A stretch of 64,000 nt of DNA from Bettongia penicillata ogilbyi. Lineage: Eukaryota; Chordata; Mammalia; Diprotodontia; Potoroidae. Positions within the stretch are counted from its first letter, which is position 1, and every line of letters begins with the position of its first letter. Positions 22,974-34,285 of this stretch are shown one piece after another. Made by a program: the position numbers and the translations under genes. Under the pieces are notes generated by a model. The model did not search any database and was not told where the DNA came from. It saw only the letters and a list, made by a program, of their open reading frames with translations. Location: positions 1,157,001-1,221,000 of the forward strand of contig JAJHZJ010000082.1 in assembly GCA_023548195.1 (NCBI GenBank), written 5' to 3'.

Positions 22974-24369
22974 GTACAGGGTGGAATTTGGCTAATGGCA
23001 GAACTCCTTTCCTTTTATCATTTTTTTGCTTTATTTCAGCCTATATAATGGGATGTGGGTCCTCCAGCTGTCAGCTCTGCCAGAGTTTCTTCTATATACC
23101 TAATACAGTTGTGGTTACTTGGTACTCAGCAAAGTACCTTGTATCACAGTTTATGCCCAATAAATATGTGAAGGTCCGTTTGGTCTTCTTTTTGACCAGT
23201 GGCACCCTTTTGTTAAATGGCATTTGCTTATTTCTTTGTGTTATCGGTTGTTATTATTTTTAATGTGTGTGCCTCTGGTATCTCTAGGTAGACTGTGAGT
23301 TCCTTGAGGGCTGAAACCCTGGGTCTTAACTTTGCTTTGCATACAGAACTGGGTATAATTCTGATTACTGCACAGATGAAATTACATTGTTGGGTGATTC
23401 AAGATGACTCTGGGCAAAATTGTGAGATTTGGCAAGAGTTCAGGATCCCCAAATACTCATATTTGGTACTCTTTCCCTCCCTTAAGGGAGTCTATGCCCT
23501 ATACCTGTCAAATTCATTTTTCCAGTAAGACGTAAGTTCTTTGAGAGCAGAAAGTGTTTTGTCTTCCTTATTATATCTCCAGCACTTCACTCAGTTCCTT
23601 GAAAATAGTAGATAATAAATAATGAAATACATTTATACCACACCTTAAAGTTTTAAAGTCATTTCACAATGTCATTATGAGGTTGGTAGTATGAATATTA
23701 TCCCCATTTTAGATATAGGGAGACTGAGGCTCCATGAAAGTTACCTAACTTGCTATTGATATAAGTGTAAATGTGGAAATTTGAACTTGTGGTTTGCTGA
23801 CGCCAGCATAATTGCACATCACCATGCTAACCTTCTTGTTTCTATTGTCTTGAATCAGACTAAGATAGTCACTGTAAAATTAGTGAAATTTATTGAGAGA
23901 AATTGAATTGACTTGTTCACAGGGAAAGCCCTGCTATTAGTTAATGATACTAGGTTCCCTTATAGGTGTCTGGGCTCTCATTACTCTTTCACGTCTATCT
24001 GAATGTGAATTTCAGGCGTTGTCTCTTCTCCTCTATCCCTGGAGGTACTTAAGTCTTTTCTCTAATTTTGTAATTACTAACCATGTATGTTCAGACTTCA
24101 GGAGGAGGGGAGATGTATTTTTTCTTTTTGACCCTGAAATCACACCTCATAGTTAGCTAGTATTGGGCAGCTTTCTAAAATTTGCTTTGTGGTGAGAGGT
24201 CACAATGTAAAGACAGAAGAGGCCCAGCTTATGCCTTTCAGGAGGAGTGTGGTCCCTATGGGGAAATTGTGAACACAGACCTATGAAAGGACTGATGTGG
24301 TTACAAAACAGCATATCTGCTTTAATTTTAGTCACCTTAATTCAACAAACATGACTCTGAGACATAGTA

Positions 24370-24860
24370 AGACATCATAGAATGTCTGCCTGCTGCAGGG
24401 ATAAGTGAGTATAAAGATAGATAAAGATGTTTTCAGCCCTCAGTGAGCATACAGTGTGGTAGGGGGAGGTGTAGCAAATAATACAGATTTCTGTAGTACC
24501 GGATACATGGGAAAAGGGCATCAGAAAGGTATGAATGCTTTTTATGAGGGGCTCAGGAGAGACTCGTTGAAGTTGTGTTTGAAATGCTCCTCAAAGGTTG
24601 GGGGGGACTTCACAAGACAGATGTGTGGGAAGGGCATTCCAGGCTGAGAGAATGGTGTGAGCAAATGCACTGAGTTTGAACAGCATGGGACAATTTCAGG
24701 AAGAGGTGGAAATCATTTAGTTTGATTATAGTATATGATACATGTGAAGAGGAATAATAGGCATGAGTAGAATTGTAGACTGAAACCATATTTTAGAGAA
24801 TCTTGAATGCCAGCCTTAAGTCTTTAATGTTAATAGTGGTCTAGTTAGCATTTTTAATTA
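24370..24860 (-). mobile_element. L2 fragment (antisense)
   Basis: Antisense L2 text, including GAGAGACTCGTTGAAGTTG, GGGAAGGGCATTCCAGGC near 24628 and AGAATCTTGAATGCCAGCC near 24797. Decayed, non-coding. Confidence 0.55.
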
Positions 24861-25082
24861 ATGGGGCCCCAGAAATAGTTATAGGACCAATAAAATATAG
24901 CTTACTAGCCTGGGGGTGTAATTATGTCTTTGAAAGGGGCTCCCTCCCCCTTGTTAAAAAAAAAAGTAACAAAATATTCCCAAAATACATCCCAAAGTGG
25001 AATGAGCTGACTTAGGAAGTAGTGGGTTAGCCATCATTGGAGATCTTCAAGCAAAGGCTGGATGGCTATTTCTTTTAAAAAA

Positions 25083-25741
25083 ATTTTTTTTAACATTCTT
25101 TTCTTTTTAAAGTTTGAGTTCCAAGTATTCTCCCTCCTTTTCACCCCTCCCCCACCCACTGAGAAGACAAGTAATATGGTATCAATTATACTTGTGAAAT
25201 AATGCAAAACATATTTCCATATTAGTCATATTTTAAAAAAAGACAAGAAAAATAAAATGAGAAAATTATACTTCAATTTGCACTTGGATCATCAGTTTTC
25301 TCTCTGGAGGCAGATAGCATTTTTTCATCATGAATCCTTTGGAATTGTCTTGGATCATTGTATTGATCAGAACAGCCAAGTTTTTCACAGCTGAGCATCA
25401 TTACAACGTTGTTGTTCCCATGCACAGTGATCTCCTGGTTCTTCTCGCTTCACTTTACATCAGTTCATACAGGTCTTGCCGTGTTTTTCTGAATCCACCC
25501 CTCTCATCATGTCTTATAGCACATTAGTGCTCCGTCACAGTCATGTACTACAACTTGTTCAGCCATTCCTTCATTAGTGAGCAACCTTTCAATTTCTAAC
25601 ACGTTGTCACCACAGAAAGAGCAATTATAAATACTTTTGTCTATCTAAGTAGATTCCTTTTTCTTTGATCTTTTTGGGATACAGACCTAGTAGTGACATT
25701 GCTGGGTCAAACAATATGCACAGTTTTATAGCCCTTTGGGT
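25083..25741 (-). mobile_element. L1 3' fragment, first part
   Basis: Reverse orientation L1 end: + strand reads the polypyrimidine 3'UTR (TTCTCCCTCCTTTTCACCCC), then CTCTGGAGGCAGATAGCAT, TTGGATCATTGTATTGATCA, and the ORF2 tail region TGATCTTTTTGGGATACAGA. It is split at 25741 by an LTR insertion and resumes at 26342. Confidence 0.75.
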
Positions 25742-26336
25742 TGTAACAGCAAGTACCCTGGCACACTCAGGATGATCTACTAGCACAGGTTCTTGGATCT
25801 GCTTTTTTTAAAGGAAAGCAACTTTTAAGAGGTCAACAATCTTCTTTAATTACATTCACTAGTTTAAGGGAAAAGGTAATACCCTGAACGTCAGAGAAAA
25901 TACAAGCGGAGAAATTAGCATAAAGACCAACAGATAGGGCTCTGACTGTGTGAATCAATACAATATTGCTATACATTTTATATGTACCACTGGATTGAGA
26001 GAGCTTTTACATCTGAGCAGTTGGAGTGGTGGTGGAGGAGTCCGAACATAAGGCCACTCAGAGTCTCGATCAGGAAATCAAATAAATGGTCCTCATAAGC
26101 AAACCCCCAAAGCAAAATACCAACTCAGAGTATATATACACTTTTCAGAGTCAGAAGGCATCACAACCCTCATGACTCAGTGCCTAAACCACTTAGTACC
26201 AAAAAGTATGGAAATCTTCCTACAAGCGAGCCTCCTCCTACACAAGCTCCTCCTCAGGCAAGTCCCTCCCCCAATGGGCTCCACGGTGAGGTTTATTAAT
26301 GAGTGGGAAAGATCTTATTATCCCATTAACATTACA
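25742..26336 (-). mobile_element. solo LTR inserted in L1
   Basis: A 595-bp block with LTR-type ends: TGTAAC at 25742 and ATTACA ending at 26336 (TG...CA). It is flanked by TGGGT (25737-25741) and TGAGT (26337-26341), a decayed 5-bp duplication. Removing it restores the L1 text across the junction (GCCCTTTGGGT joined to GTAGTCCAAATTG). On the - strand a TATATA motif and an ATTAAA signal fit - orientation. No retroviral genes are present, as expected for a solo LTR. Confidence 0.7.
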
Positions 26337-26341
26337 TGAGT

Positions 26342-26475
26342 GTAGTCCAAATTGTTCTCCAGAGTGGTACACTTTCACCAATAGTTCATTAATGTTTCTA
26401 TTTCTCCCTTATCCCTTCCAGCATTTGTCATTTCTGACAGAAATGAGGTGGTACCTCATAGTGAGTGGCTGATTC
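26342..26475 (-). mobile_element. L1 3' fragment, second part
   Basis: Continuation of the L1 broken at 25741: GTAGTCCAAATTGTTCTCCA, then CCAGCATTTGTCATTTC and GAGGTGGTACCTCA, which are the antisense of the ORF2 terminal region. Confidence 0.7.
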
Positions 26476-26495
26476 CTAAATATGCCATAGAGGGA

Positions 26496-26690
26496 TTCTT
26501 TTTCAGATATAAATGGACTTCTTTTTCAGATATAGATGGACTAGGTGGTCACAGAGTTCTGTTCCAACTCTGAGATTCTGTGATGCTTTGAAATTCCTTA
26601 GTATGAGTGTGGCTCTCCACTGCAGCTTCCCTTTGGATTGGATGCCATATGACCATAGTGGATTTGGATTGGATGCCATATGGCCTTTTC
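26496..26690. repeat. small local duplications
   Basis: Two short repeats: a tandem of about 23-24 bp with core CTTTTTCAGATATA (near 26498 and 26521), and GGATTGGATGCCATATG at about 26635 and 26668. Origin unknown; possibly replication slippage. Confidence 0.6.
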
Positions 26691-27299
26691 TTTTGAAGAG
26701 TGACTTAAAAAGGGCAAACTTTGAATCCCTTCATTTGGGAAAGGAGACACTGGTATCTTGGGTTTTTCTACACCATGTGGTAAGCTGAAGGTGGAAGAAA
26801 TACTTTCAGGCTCTAACAGTTTAGACTTTCAGATTCAATAGCTGTTAAATAATTATTTTCCTCACATGTCAAGGCAGATATAAATGTAAAAATGAAGAAG
26901 ACTTGATCCATTAATTCCAAGTGCTTACAGTCCACTGGTAGTGGTGGTGATGAAGGGAGTGGATGAGATAAGATAAATGGGTAACTCCAGGAAGAAAATG
27001 GGATAGAGGACCTGGGAATGGCACAGAGAAAGGACAATAGAAGGTATATGGAGGAAGAAATATCAGTTTGGGGGAATAGTCTAGTGGGTATTATGGTTGA
27101 GGTGATCTTGAAGTTATTCTCTTATTTGGTGTACATTCCAGCCTAAAGTAGAGGGCGTGATTTAAAATTAATCAAGGGAGGAAAATGCACAGAGACTATT
27201 TCAGGGAACCAGTCAATTTTTGACTTTGGCAGGAGTGTTGAGTGTGAGGTGGGATGGGATATAAGACTAGAAATCTGTCATAGACTCAGGATGGAATCA

Positions 27300-27600
27300 A
27301 AAGGAGACACAATTGATTTAACAAACATTTATCAAGTACCTACCGTGTTCTAGGTGCTGTGCTAAATACCCCTGTAATCTATTCTAACCCTTAATTGAAG
27401 CATGAAGTCCCATTGCCAAGTGAATGGGGTCAGACTGTGGAAGATCTTGCATGTCAGGCTAAGGAGTGTGGATTTAATTTGGTAAGAGAAAGTGAAAGTT
27501 TCTAAGGAAGGAGTGCTGGTTGATTTGATCTATGCATAAGGTGGATCTGACTTTGGAACTGAATTGAATTGAAAGAGGAGGACTGTTACCAACACCATTA
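27300..27600 (-). mobile_element. L2 fragment (antisense)
   Basis: Contains AGACTGTGGAAGATCTTGCA and GTCAGGCTAAGGAGTGTGGA, antisense L2 hallmarks, next to a common repeat tail AACAAACATTTATCAAGTACC at about 27320. Confidence 0.5.
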
Positions 27601-28258
27601 GTGTTTGACCATCATGAACTGAGGGCTGGTGAAGTGGGTGAGGGAAGAGAGCTTATACTTTGTCTACATTCCATGTGATTATAAATTTAGAACTCTAAGT
27701 GACCTTATCTGTTCCAAAAGTGTGAAACACTTGGCCTTATGTGGCCTACAATACTCCCAAGTGGATCTGAACCAGATCAACATGTAATTGAAATGTATTT
27801 AACAAAAAAATACCATAAAGCATAGATAACATTACATTTTAAACCCAAGTCAGTATGTGGCTTGCAGGGATCCTTACATATGGATTGGTGGCCTTCAGTT
27901 TGATGTTACTGCTGTAATCTAACTCTTTTATTTTATAGGTGAACGAATAAGTAAATGAAAAAGCTTTTATTAAGTACTAAGTGCTGCGGATCCAAGTAAA
28001 GATGTTGAGGAAACCAAGACAAATAGAGGTTAATGATTTGCGGTCACACAGTGATATCCTTTTGTGATCATCTTGTTTGTCTTTTGGTTCTCCTTATGAC
28101 TGTTGCAGTCCTGGATCACTGGCTTATTAAATAGCTGCTGATGGTATTTTTCACTTTCTGTTTGTTCACCTTTGGGCTTTATTGAGTATAGCTGTGTCGG
28201 TGGGCTGAGTAGTGGGTCTCTATCTGATTCTCCTGATGATCAGCCCAAGTTTCTTCTG

Positions 28259-28630
28259 TTATCCACTGGCACCTTGAATTGATGATGTCTTTTGATTTAG
28301 TAACTTGATATTATCCCTGAGATCCTTGTTAGTGGCCTGGGATTGACTCTGCTTTCTTTGGAAACAAGTCATTTTTCTGCAAGGTTTCAAACAGAAATCA
28401 TAATTCCAGTTAATCACATGGGAAGATATGTCTGGGAGTTTTCCTTGAATGACGGTTGAAGATTTCTGGATGTAGATGAGGTGGAGGTTCCTTGTGCAGT
28501 TTTCTTTTGTCTCATGTTCAATCCAGTCTGTGTATTTGCTAGCAGGGGATGTTCTCGTACCAAAGCCAAGGTCATCTTGATATACGATGGGCTTGGGTGC
28601 TGTTCTGGCGTCAGTTTCTTTTGCAGTCAT
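28259..28630 (-). pseudogene. unrecognised open frame, possible retrocopy remnant
   Basis: A 123-codon frame on the - strand (starts MTAKETDARTAPKPIVYQDD; includes SPASKYTDWIEHET and INWNYDFCLKPCRK) with balanced composition and no repeat signature I recognise. Downstream on the same strand other frames stay open for several dozen codons to about 28,045, and an AATAAA lies about 80 bases after the stop. This could be a decayed processed copy of a small gene, or chance. I could not identify a parent protein. No promoter or splice signals were identified. Confidence 0.25.
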
Positions 28631-30094
28631 GAAAGCTGGTTTTCATTGTTCTCTCTAGTGGCTTATCTGTTTTGGTGGGGCTTAAATTTTCCCGAAAAGG
28701 GGAGAGATGATTGCTGCCAGCCAATAGCCACTTTCCACCCTTTACCTCCAACTTTATATTTGGAGGTGGTGTTTGGAGAGGTGTTTTTTATAGTAGGGAT
28801 GGAGTGTAGTAGAGATCATCTGGCCCAAGTCTCTAATTTTACAGAAAGGAAAACTGACTCCTTTGAGCTTCCATTTAAAATATTGGGTGCTTTTGGCACC
28901 ATTCTTAGTTGTGTAATCTCTAGGTAGAGGGTGTGAGGAAGGATGTTGGTTCAACTGTGGCAATTGTTACATTTGTCATAGTCTTTGCTTATCTGGGTTC
29001 AGCTGAAGTTGTTACTCCTGCCTTCTTGATGTACTGTTCTTTTAAAAAACCTTCTAGACAATTGTTCCTCTTGTCCTAGCTTGGCTCTCTGAAACTGCTC
29101 ATGAAGCCTTGATTGTAGCCCACTCATGAAAGGGAGCCTCCCTTACATGAGGAAGCCTGTGGCTATGTTTTCTGGGGGAATCATTGACCCTCTGAGCTGT
29201 TAGACTAACTTTTCCTGGAAGGAGACTAAGGCAGTGAAAGTAGCTTTTGCCTGTTTTCCTGGACAGCCTCTTGGCTGATGGAAATTTTCCTTAGGGGGAA
29301 TGTAAGGGGGAGAAGCAATCTTGAATTCTGTCCTTTGTGCATTTTCTGTAACACAAATAAAACACCCACACACCCTTCCCTGCCTGGAGTCTTTCCAGAA
29401 ATGATTAATGTGATTGCCTAATTATACCTGGGCATGGCACCCTGGTGGTCTGGCTCGGACTGACTCTCACTGAATGACAGTCTTCATGTGGCTGTGGTGT
29501 TAATGACTTGAGGAGTGGGGGCAGCTCCTTAGGCCAGAAGCCACCCTTTCTATCACTTTTGGATCCTATTTAGCACTAGCTATGGTGCTTAAGGGACCTC
29601 CTCACTTGGGTGGGGAGTGCTTAAGGCCAAGACCTTGATATTACTATCCTGCAAGGAATCCTTCCAATTATACCATTTCTCTGCCCTAAGGAGACCCCTC
29701 TTGGTGTTTTGAACCAAGTAGAGCCCTCAAGGTCTTGCTCCATCTGCAGTAGTTCTGAAAAGCAGCGCTTTTTGGCCATCAATGATATTTTTTTTTTTTT
29801 AAATTTTTTTCCCCCAGAAAAGGCAAGAAAACCAGAACCAGATTTTTCCAGGATCCCAGTCTTCAGAAATCCTGGGGCTGTGTTGCTTTTGACGGGCTGC
29901 TTTTTGGGGCTGCCATTATTACTCAGACTCTGTAGTAGAAGAACTGCAGTCACTTTGATCTAGACAAAATAAGGATAAAAAAGAAGCCAAAGTCTGTGTA
30001 TGTTTGCAGCTGGAATCACAGACCAGTGGTAGCCCAGATGTAGAGTCATCTCCTTATTCAGAAAGTCTTCATTGAGTGTCTGCAGGCGTGTTAA

Positions 30095-30560
30095 TCCCAT
30101 TAATACTTGCCTAGTTCAGGACCTTACTACCTCTCGTCCAGACCCATGCAGTATTCTAACCAGTCTGTTTGTTTCTCGTCTTTCCATGCTCCGATCTTCC
30201 TGGCCTTGCCAGAGGAATCTTGCTAACGCACTATTCTTAACCCACACTTCTCTCTATCCTCTGCACACTCCCTGGCCTGGCATTTGTGCCCCTTTACAGT
30301 CTGGCATCAGTTTAAAAGAAGCTTCCATCCTGGCCGAGTAGCAAAAATTGCTTAGCCATTGCCTAAGAATCCCATGCATCTTCCTGTCTTTCTTTGTGTC
30401 CTTCCCTCTCACCTGGCTTGTTTTTTCTCTTGCTTCCTGCCCCCTACAAATTTTTTGCACATTAATCAGTCAGTCAGTAAATGCCTTGGTACAGTAAATG
30501 TGCTTGGTACTCTGCTATTTATTACCTGTAAAGGGTAAGCTCCTTCTCAAAGTTCAGTTC
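30095..30560 (+). mobile_element. L2 fragment (sense)
   Basis: L2 ORF2 C-terminal hallmarks: AGACCCATGCAGTATTCTAA, CCAGAGGAATCTTGCTAAC and CACTCCCTGGCCTGGCATTT. The related 3' end follows at about 30,560-30,700, ending AATAAATAAATGCCTGTTGA. Confidence 0.6.
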
Positions 30561-30764
30561 AAGTCTTATTAGCATTCAGTAGAGCATAAGGTCTTTGAGG
30601 GCAGGATTGTTTAACTCTTTTTCTTGTATACTCAGTACTTAGCATGATCCCTGTTACTTTGTAAGTACTTAATAAATAAATGCCTGTTGAATTGAATAGA
30701 CTTGAGTTCTATACATCTGCTAAGCCAAGTTGGAAGTAACCTCTCCCTTCTGAATTCTTATGGC

Positions 30765-30972
30765 ATTTAACTGTCTGCCTCTCATTTGGCACTTAGCTGG
30801 GCCATCTTCAGTCATTCTGATATATATGTGGCCACTGGACCCAGGTGGTTCTGGAGGAGAGAGTGAGACCGGCGACTTTGCACAGCTCTCCCTCATTGAA
30901 ATCCAGTTTGTTTGCAAGGCATGGCATCATCTTCCTGATGTCACGGGCTTCTTCAAGAATGAAGGACAAATC
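30765..30972 (-). mobile_element. SINE family 2, copy b
   Basis: Reverse-complement copy of the family at 20945-21118: GTGGCCACTGGACCCAGGTG, GACTTTGCACAGCTCTCCCT and TTCTTCAAGAATGAAGGAC. Confidence 0.65.
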
Positions 30973-31011
30973 ACACACACACACGCACACACACACGCAC
31001 ACACACACACA
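30972..31011. repeat. CA microsatellite
   Basis: About 40 bp of CA repeat with interspersed CG units at the 3' end of a SINE copy. Confidence 0.9.
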
Positions 31012-31189
31012 TTCTGCCTTGTGCTATTAATTCTTCATAAGTTTGTATCTTGATCTCTTAGATTGTAAGCTCTGTGAGCATGACTATGTCAGATTCATCT
31101 TTTTATTACAGTGAGCACATAGTAATAGCATTTACTCACAAAATCATCGAGTTTTCGAGCTGGAGGATATCCTAGAGATATCTAGCCCA

Positions 31190-31290
31190 GCAGTTCTGAA
31201 AAATGTAATCCGAGCACCCCATGAGAGGGAATCTCCAAGATTTTTTTAGGGAGTCTATGAGGGAAAAGTTTTTTGTAATAATCCTAAGAT
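31190..31290. mobile_element. hAT-like DNA transposon, left part
   Basis: Left side of a diverged DNA transposon (GCAGTTCTGAAAAATG ... GGGAGTCTATGAGGG) whose right side continues at 34,140 after the half-L1 insertion and ends with TTTGAGAATCACTAATG. The two ends are imperfect inverted complements. Confidence 0.45.
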
Positions 31291-31511
31291 TTTTTTTTAA
31301 ATTTATTTAACTTTTAACATTCATTTTTACAAAATTTTGGGTTCCAAATTTTCTCCCCATTTCTCCCCTCCCCCTACCCCAAAATGCCAAGCATTCTAAT
31401 TGCCCCTATCACCAATCTGCCCTCTCTTCTAATATCCCTCCCTTCCCTTGTCTGCATCTTCTCTTTTGTCCTGTAGGGCCAGATAACTTTCTATACCATT
31501 ACCTGTATTTC

Positions 31512-31841
31512 TTATTTCCTAGTAGTAAGAACAATACTTGACAGTTGTTCCTCCAACTTTGACTTCCAACTTCTCTTCATCCCTCCCTCCCCACCCATTC
31601 CCTTTGGGAAGGCAGGCAATTCAATATAGGCCATATCTATGTAGTTTTGCAAATAACTTCCATAATAGTCATGTTGTGTAAGACTAACTATACTTGCCTC
31701 CATCCTATGCTGCCCCCCATTGCTTCTATTCTCTCTTTGGATCCTGTCCTTCCCCAAGAGTGTTGACTTCAAATTGCACCCTCCTCCCACTGCCCTCCCT
31801 TCCATCATCCCCCCTACCCTGCTTATCCCCTTCTCCCCCAC
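31512..31841 (-). other. small open frame in half-L1 copy 2 3' region
   Basis: A 109-codon frame with the shared core VSLTQHDYYGSYLQNYIDMA and ELPAFPKGMGGEGGM. It corresponds to frames at 7463-7726 and 41952-42158. Confidence 0.4.
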
Positions 31842-32105
31842 TTTTCTGTATTGTAAGATAGGTTCTCATACCAAAATGAGTGTGCATTTTATTCCTTCCT
31901 TTAGTTGAGTGTGATGAGAGTAAGCTTCATGTTTTTCTCTCACCTCCCCTCTTTTTCCCTCCACTGAAAAGTCTTTTGCTTGCCTCTTTTATGAGAGATA
32001 ATTTGCCCCATTCCATTTCTCTCTTTCTCCTCCCAATATATTTCTCTCTTATCGCTTAATTTCATTTTTTAAAGATATGATCCCATCCTATTCAATTCAC
32101 TCTGT

Positions 32106-32146
32106 GCTGTGTGTGTGTGTGTATGTGTGTGTGTGTGTGTGTGTGT
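32106..32146. repeat. TG microsatellite inside half-L1 copy 2
   Basis: A nearly pure TG run with one TA interruption, in the same position relative to ORF1 as in the other copies. Confidence 0.9.
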
Positions 32147-32287
32147 AAGTGTAATCCTACCAACTACCCAGATACTGAAAAGTTTCAAGAGTTACAAATA
32201 TTGTCTTTCTATGTAGGAATGTGAACAGTTCAACTTTAGTAAGTCCCTTATGACTGCTCTTTGCTGTTTACCTTTTCATGCTTCTCT

Positions 32288-33388
32288 TCATTCTTGTGTT
32301 TGAAGGTCAGATTTTCTTCTCAGCTCTGGTCTTTTCATCAAGAAAGCTTGAAAGTCCTCTATTTCATTTAAAGACCATTTTTCCCCCTGAAGTATTATAC
32401 TCAGTTTTGCTGGGTAGGTGATTCTTGGTTTTAGTCCTAGTTCCTTTGACTTCTGGAATATCCTATTCCACGCCCTTCGATCCCTTAATGTAGAAGCTGC
32501 TAGATCTTGGGTTATCCTGATTTTATTTCCACAATACTAGAATTGTTTCTTTCTAGCTGCTTGCAATATTTTCTCCTTGACTTGGAAACTCTGGAATTTG
32601 GCCACAATGTTCCTAGGAGTTTCTCTTTTTGGATCTCTTTCAGGTGGTGATCGGTGGATTCTTTCAGTATTTATTTTGCCCTCTGGTTGTAGAATATCAG
32701 GGCAGTTTTCCTTGATGATTTCATGAAAGATGATATCTAGGCTCTTTTTTTTGATCATGGCTTTCAGGTAGTCTCATGATTTTTAAATTGTCTTTCCTGG
32801 ATCTATTTTCCAGGTCAGTTGTTTTTCCAATGAGATATTTTACATTCTCTTTCATTTTTTCATTCTTTTGGTTTTGTTTTGTGATTTCTTGGTTTCTCAT
32901 AAAGTCATTAGCCTCCATCTGTTCTATTCTAATTTTGATAGAACTATTTTCTTCAGTGAGCTTTTGGACCTCCTTTTCCATTTGGCTAATTCTGCTTTTG
33001 AAAGCATTCTTCTCCTCATTGGCTTTTTGAACCTCTTTTGCTGGTTGAGTTAGCCTATTTTTCAGGGTGTTATTTTCTTCAGCATTTTTTTGGGTCTCCT
33101 TTAGCAAGGTGTTGACCTGCTTTTCATGCTTTTCTTGCATCTCTCTCATTTCTCTTCCCAGTTTTTCCTCCATCTCTCTCACTTGATTTTCAAAATCCTT
33201 TTTGAGCTCTTCCATGGCCTGAGCCCATTGAATATTTATTTTGGATGTTTGGGATACAGAAGCCTTGACTTCTATGTCTTTCCCTGATGGTAAGCATTGT
33301 TCTTCCTCATCTGAAAGGATGTGAGGAGATATCTGTTCACCAAGAAAGTAACCTTCTGTGGTCTTATTTTTTTTCCCTTTTTGGGCAT
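32288..33388 (-). pseudogene. L1-type ORF1 of half-L1 copy 2, multiply broken
   Basis: Coiled coil (KNRLTQPAKEVQKANEEKNA), RRM core (NLKIMRLPESHD) and C-terminal domain are recognisable. Lesions seen: a 1-nt loss within the first 10 codons after the ATG at 33388, an extra T in the 8-T run near 32745 (7 T in the other copies), and a nonsense codon (TAG) where the other copies read glutamine near 32537-32539. It cannot encode a full ORF1 protein. Confidence 0.85.
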
Positions 33389-34139
33389 TTTCCCAACCAG
33401 TTATTTGACTTTTGTGTCCTTTGTCAAGAGTCGGGTATACTCTGGGAATCTGTGAGATCTCCATTCTTCCAAGGTGGCACAATGAAGCATATACTGGTCT
33501 GGATGCAGAGAGGGCTTTTTGTGCCCAGAATCTTAGCAGATACCTCTCCACAGCCACTTGGCCTCCAGTTCCTCCAAGCCAGCACTGGGGGTTGATTTTC
33601 AGATAAGCTGGATGGGCAGGGCCACCATTCAGTTTGAGACAAAGACCAGCTCAGCCAGGGCCTCCACCCAGGGCTGAGGTAAGACTCAGCTCTTCAATGC
33701 CCCCAGGGGTTTTTACACTCCAACAATGGAGCTTCCCTACAGGCTGCTGGGCAGGCTCTGTGACCACTGCCTGCTGCCAGAGTTATGGGAAGGCCCTTCT
33801 CCCTTCCTGGCCAGCTGATAAAATCCTGTCACTGACCTTTGGCACCTGTGGGCCGAGGGATCTGAGGACCCCCTACTGCGACTGGAGATTCCACCCCCAA
33901 GGTGTCCTCCTCCTGGAGTCTCCTTGTGCTGCGCCCTCCGCGCTCGGCTCTACGTCTGGCACAACTGATGTTTCCATGGGCCTTTCAGGTCACCGTGCAC
34001 TGGAAATCTCCTCCACTCTGTTATTCTCCACTTCTGCTGCTCCAGAATTTGTTGAGAGTCTCTCTCTATAGGTATTTTATGGGCTGAGTGGGGAAGACCC
34101 TATGTAAGTGTGTTTTTCTGGTCCGCCATCTTGGCCCCC

Positions 34140-34285
34140 AAGATGTTTTAATTTTTAATACATTAAATATTGGGAGATATAATCCACATAAACAAAAACT
34201 CTTCGGGGAGGAGGAATCCTCGATGCCTTTTAAGACTATAAAGAGGTCCTGAGGCCAAGAAGTTTGAGAATCACTAATGTAGCCC
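34140..34285. mobile_element. hAT-like DNA transposon, right part
   Basis: Continuation of the element split at about 31290: TTATGTGGATTATAT-type sequence on the - strand and an outer end CATTAGTGATTCTCAAACTT on the - strand, a common hAT-like terminus pattern. Confidence 0.5.

Larger units (their letters stand above)
31297..34139 (-). mobile_element. half-L1 (HAL1-like) copy 2: ORF1-only retrotransposon
   Basis: About 2.84 kb on the - strand with the same order as the other copies: 5' end with CCAAGATGGC (complement of 34125-34134), a leader of about 740 bases, a degenerate ORF1 (33388 to 32288), a 3' region with a pure TG/CA run and polypurine tract, and an A-rich tail. No ORF2 is present. 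A decayed duplication beginning AAGAT is visible at 31286-31297 and from 34140. It interrupts a hAT-like element. It is the most diverged of the three. Confidence 0.8.

Noticed and set aside
22974..23048. Continuation of the exon 2 region into an open frame past the donor.
   Set aside because: The CACCAG|GTACAG donor and phase match to exon 3 make this intronic.
28481..28927. 148-codon + strand frame.
   Set aside because: Cys/Phe-rich antisense shadow partly overlapping the - strand frame at 28259-28630; no start context or homology.
30660..30685. AATAAA motifs considered as XPNPEP1 polyadenylation sites.
   Set aside because: They lie in L2 3' ends inside intron 2; the gene continues with exons 3-9.
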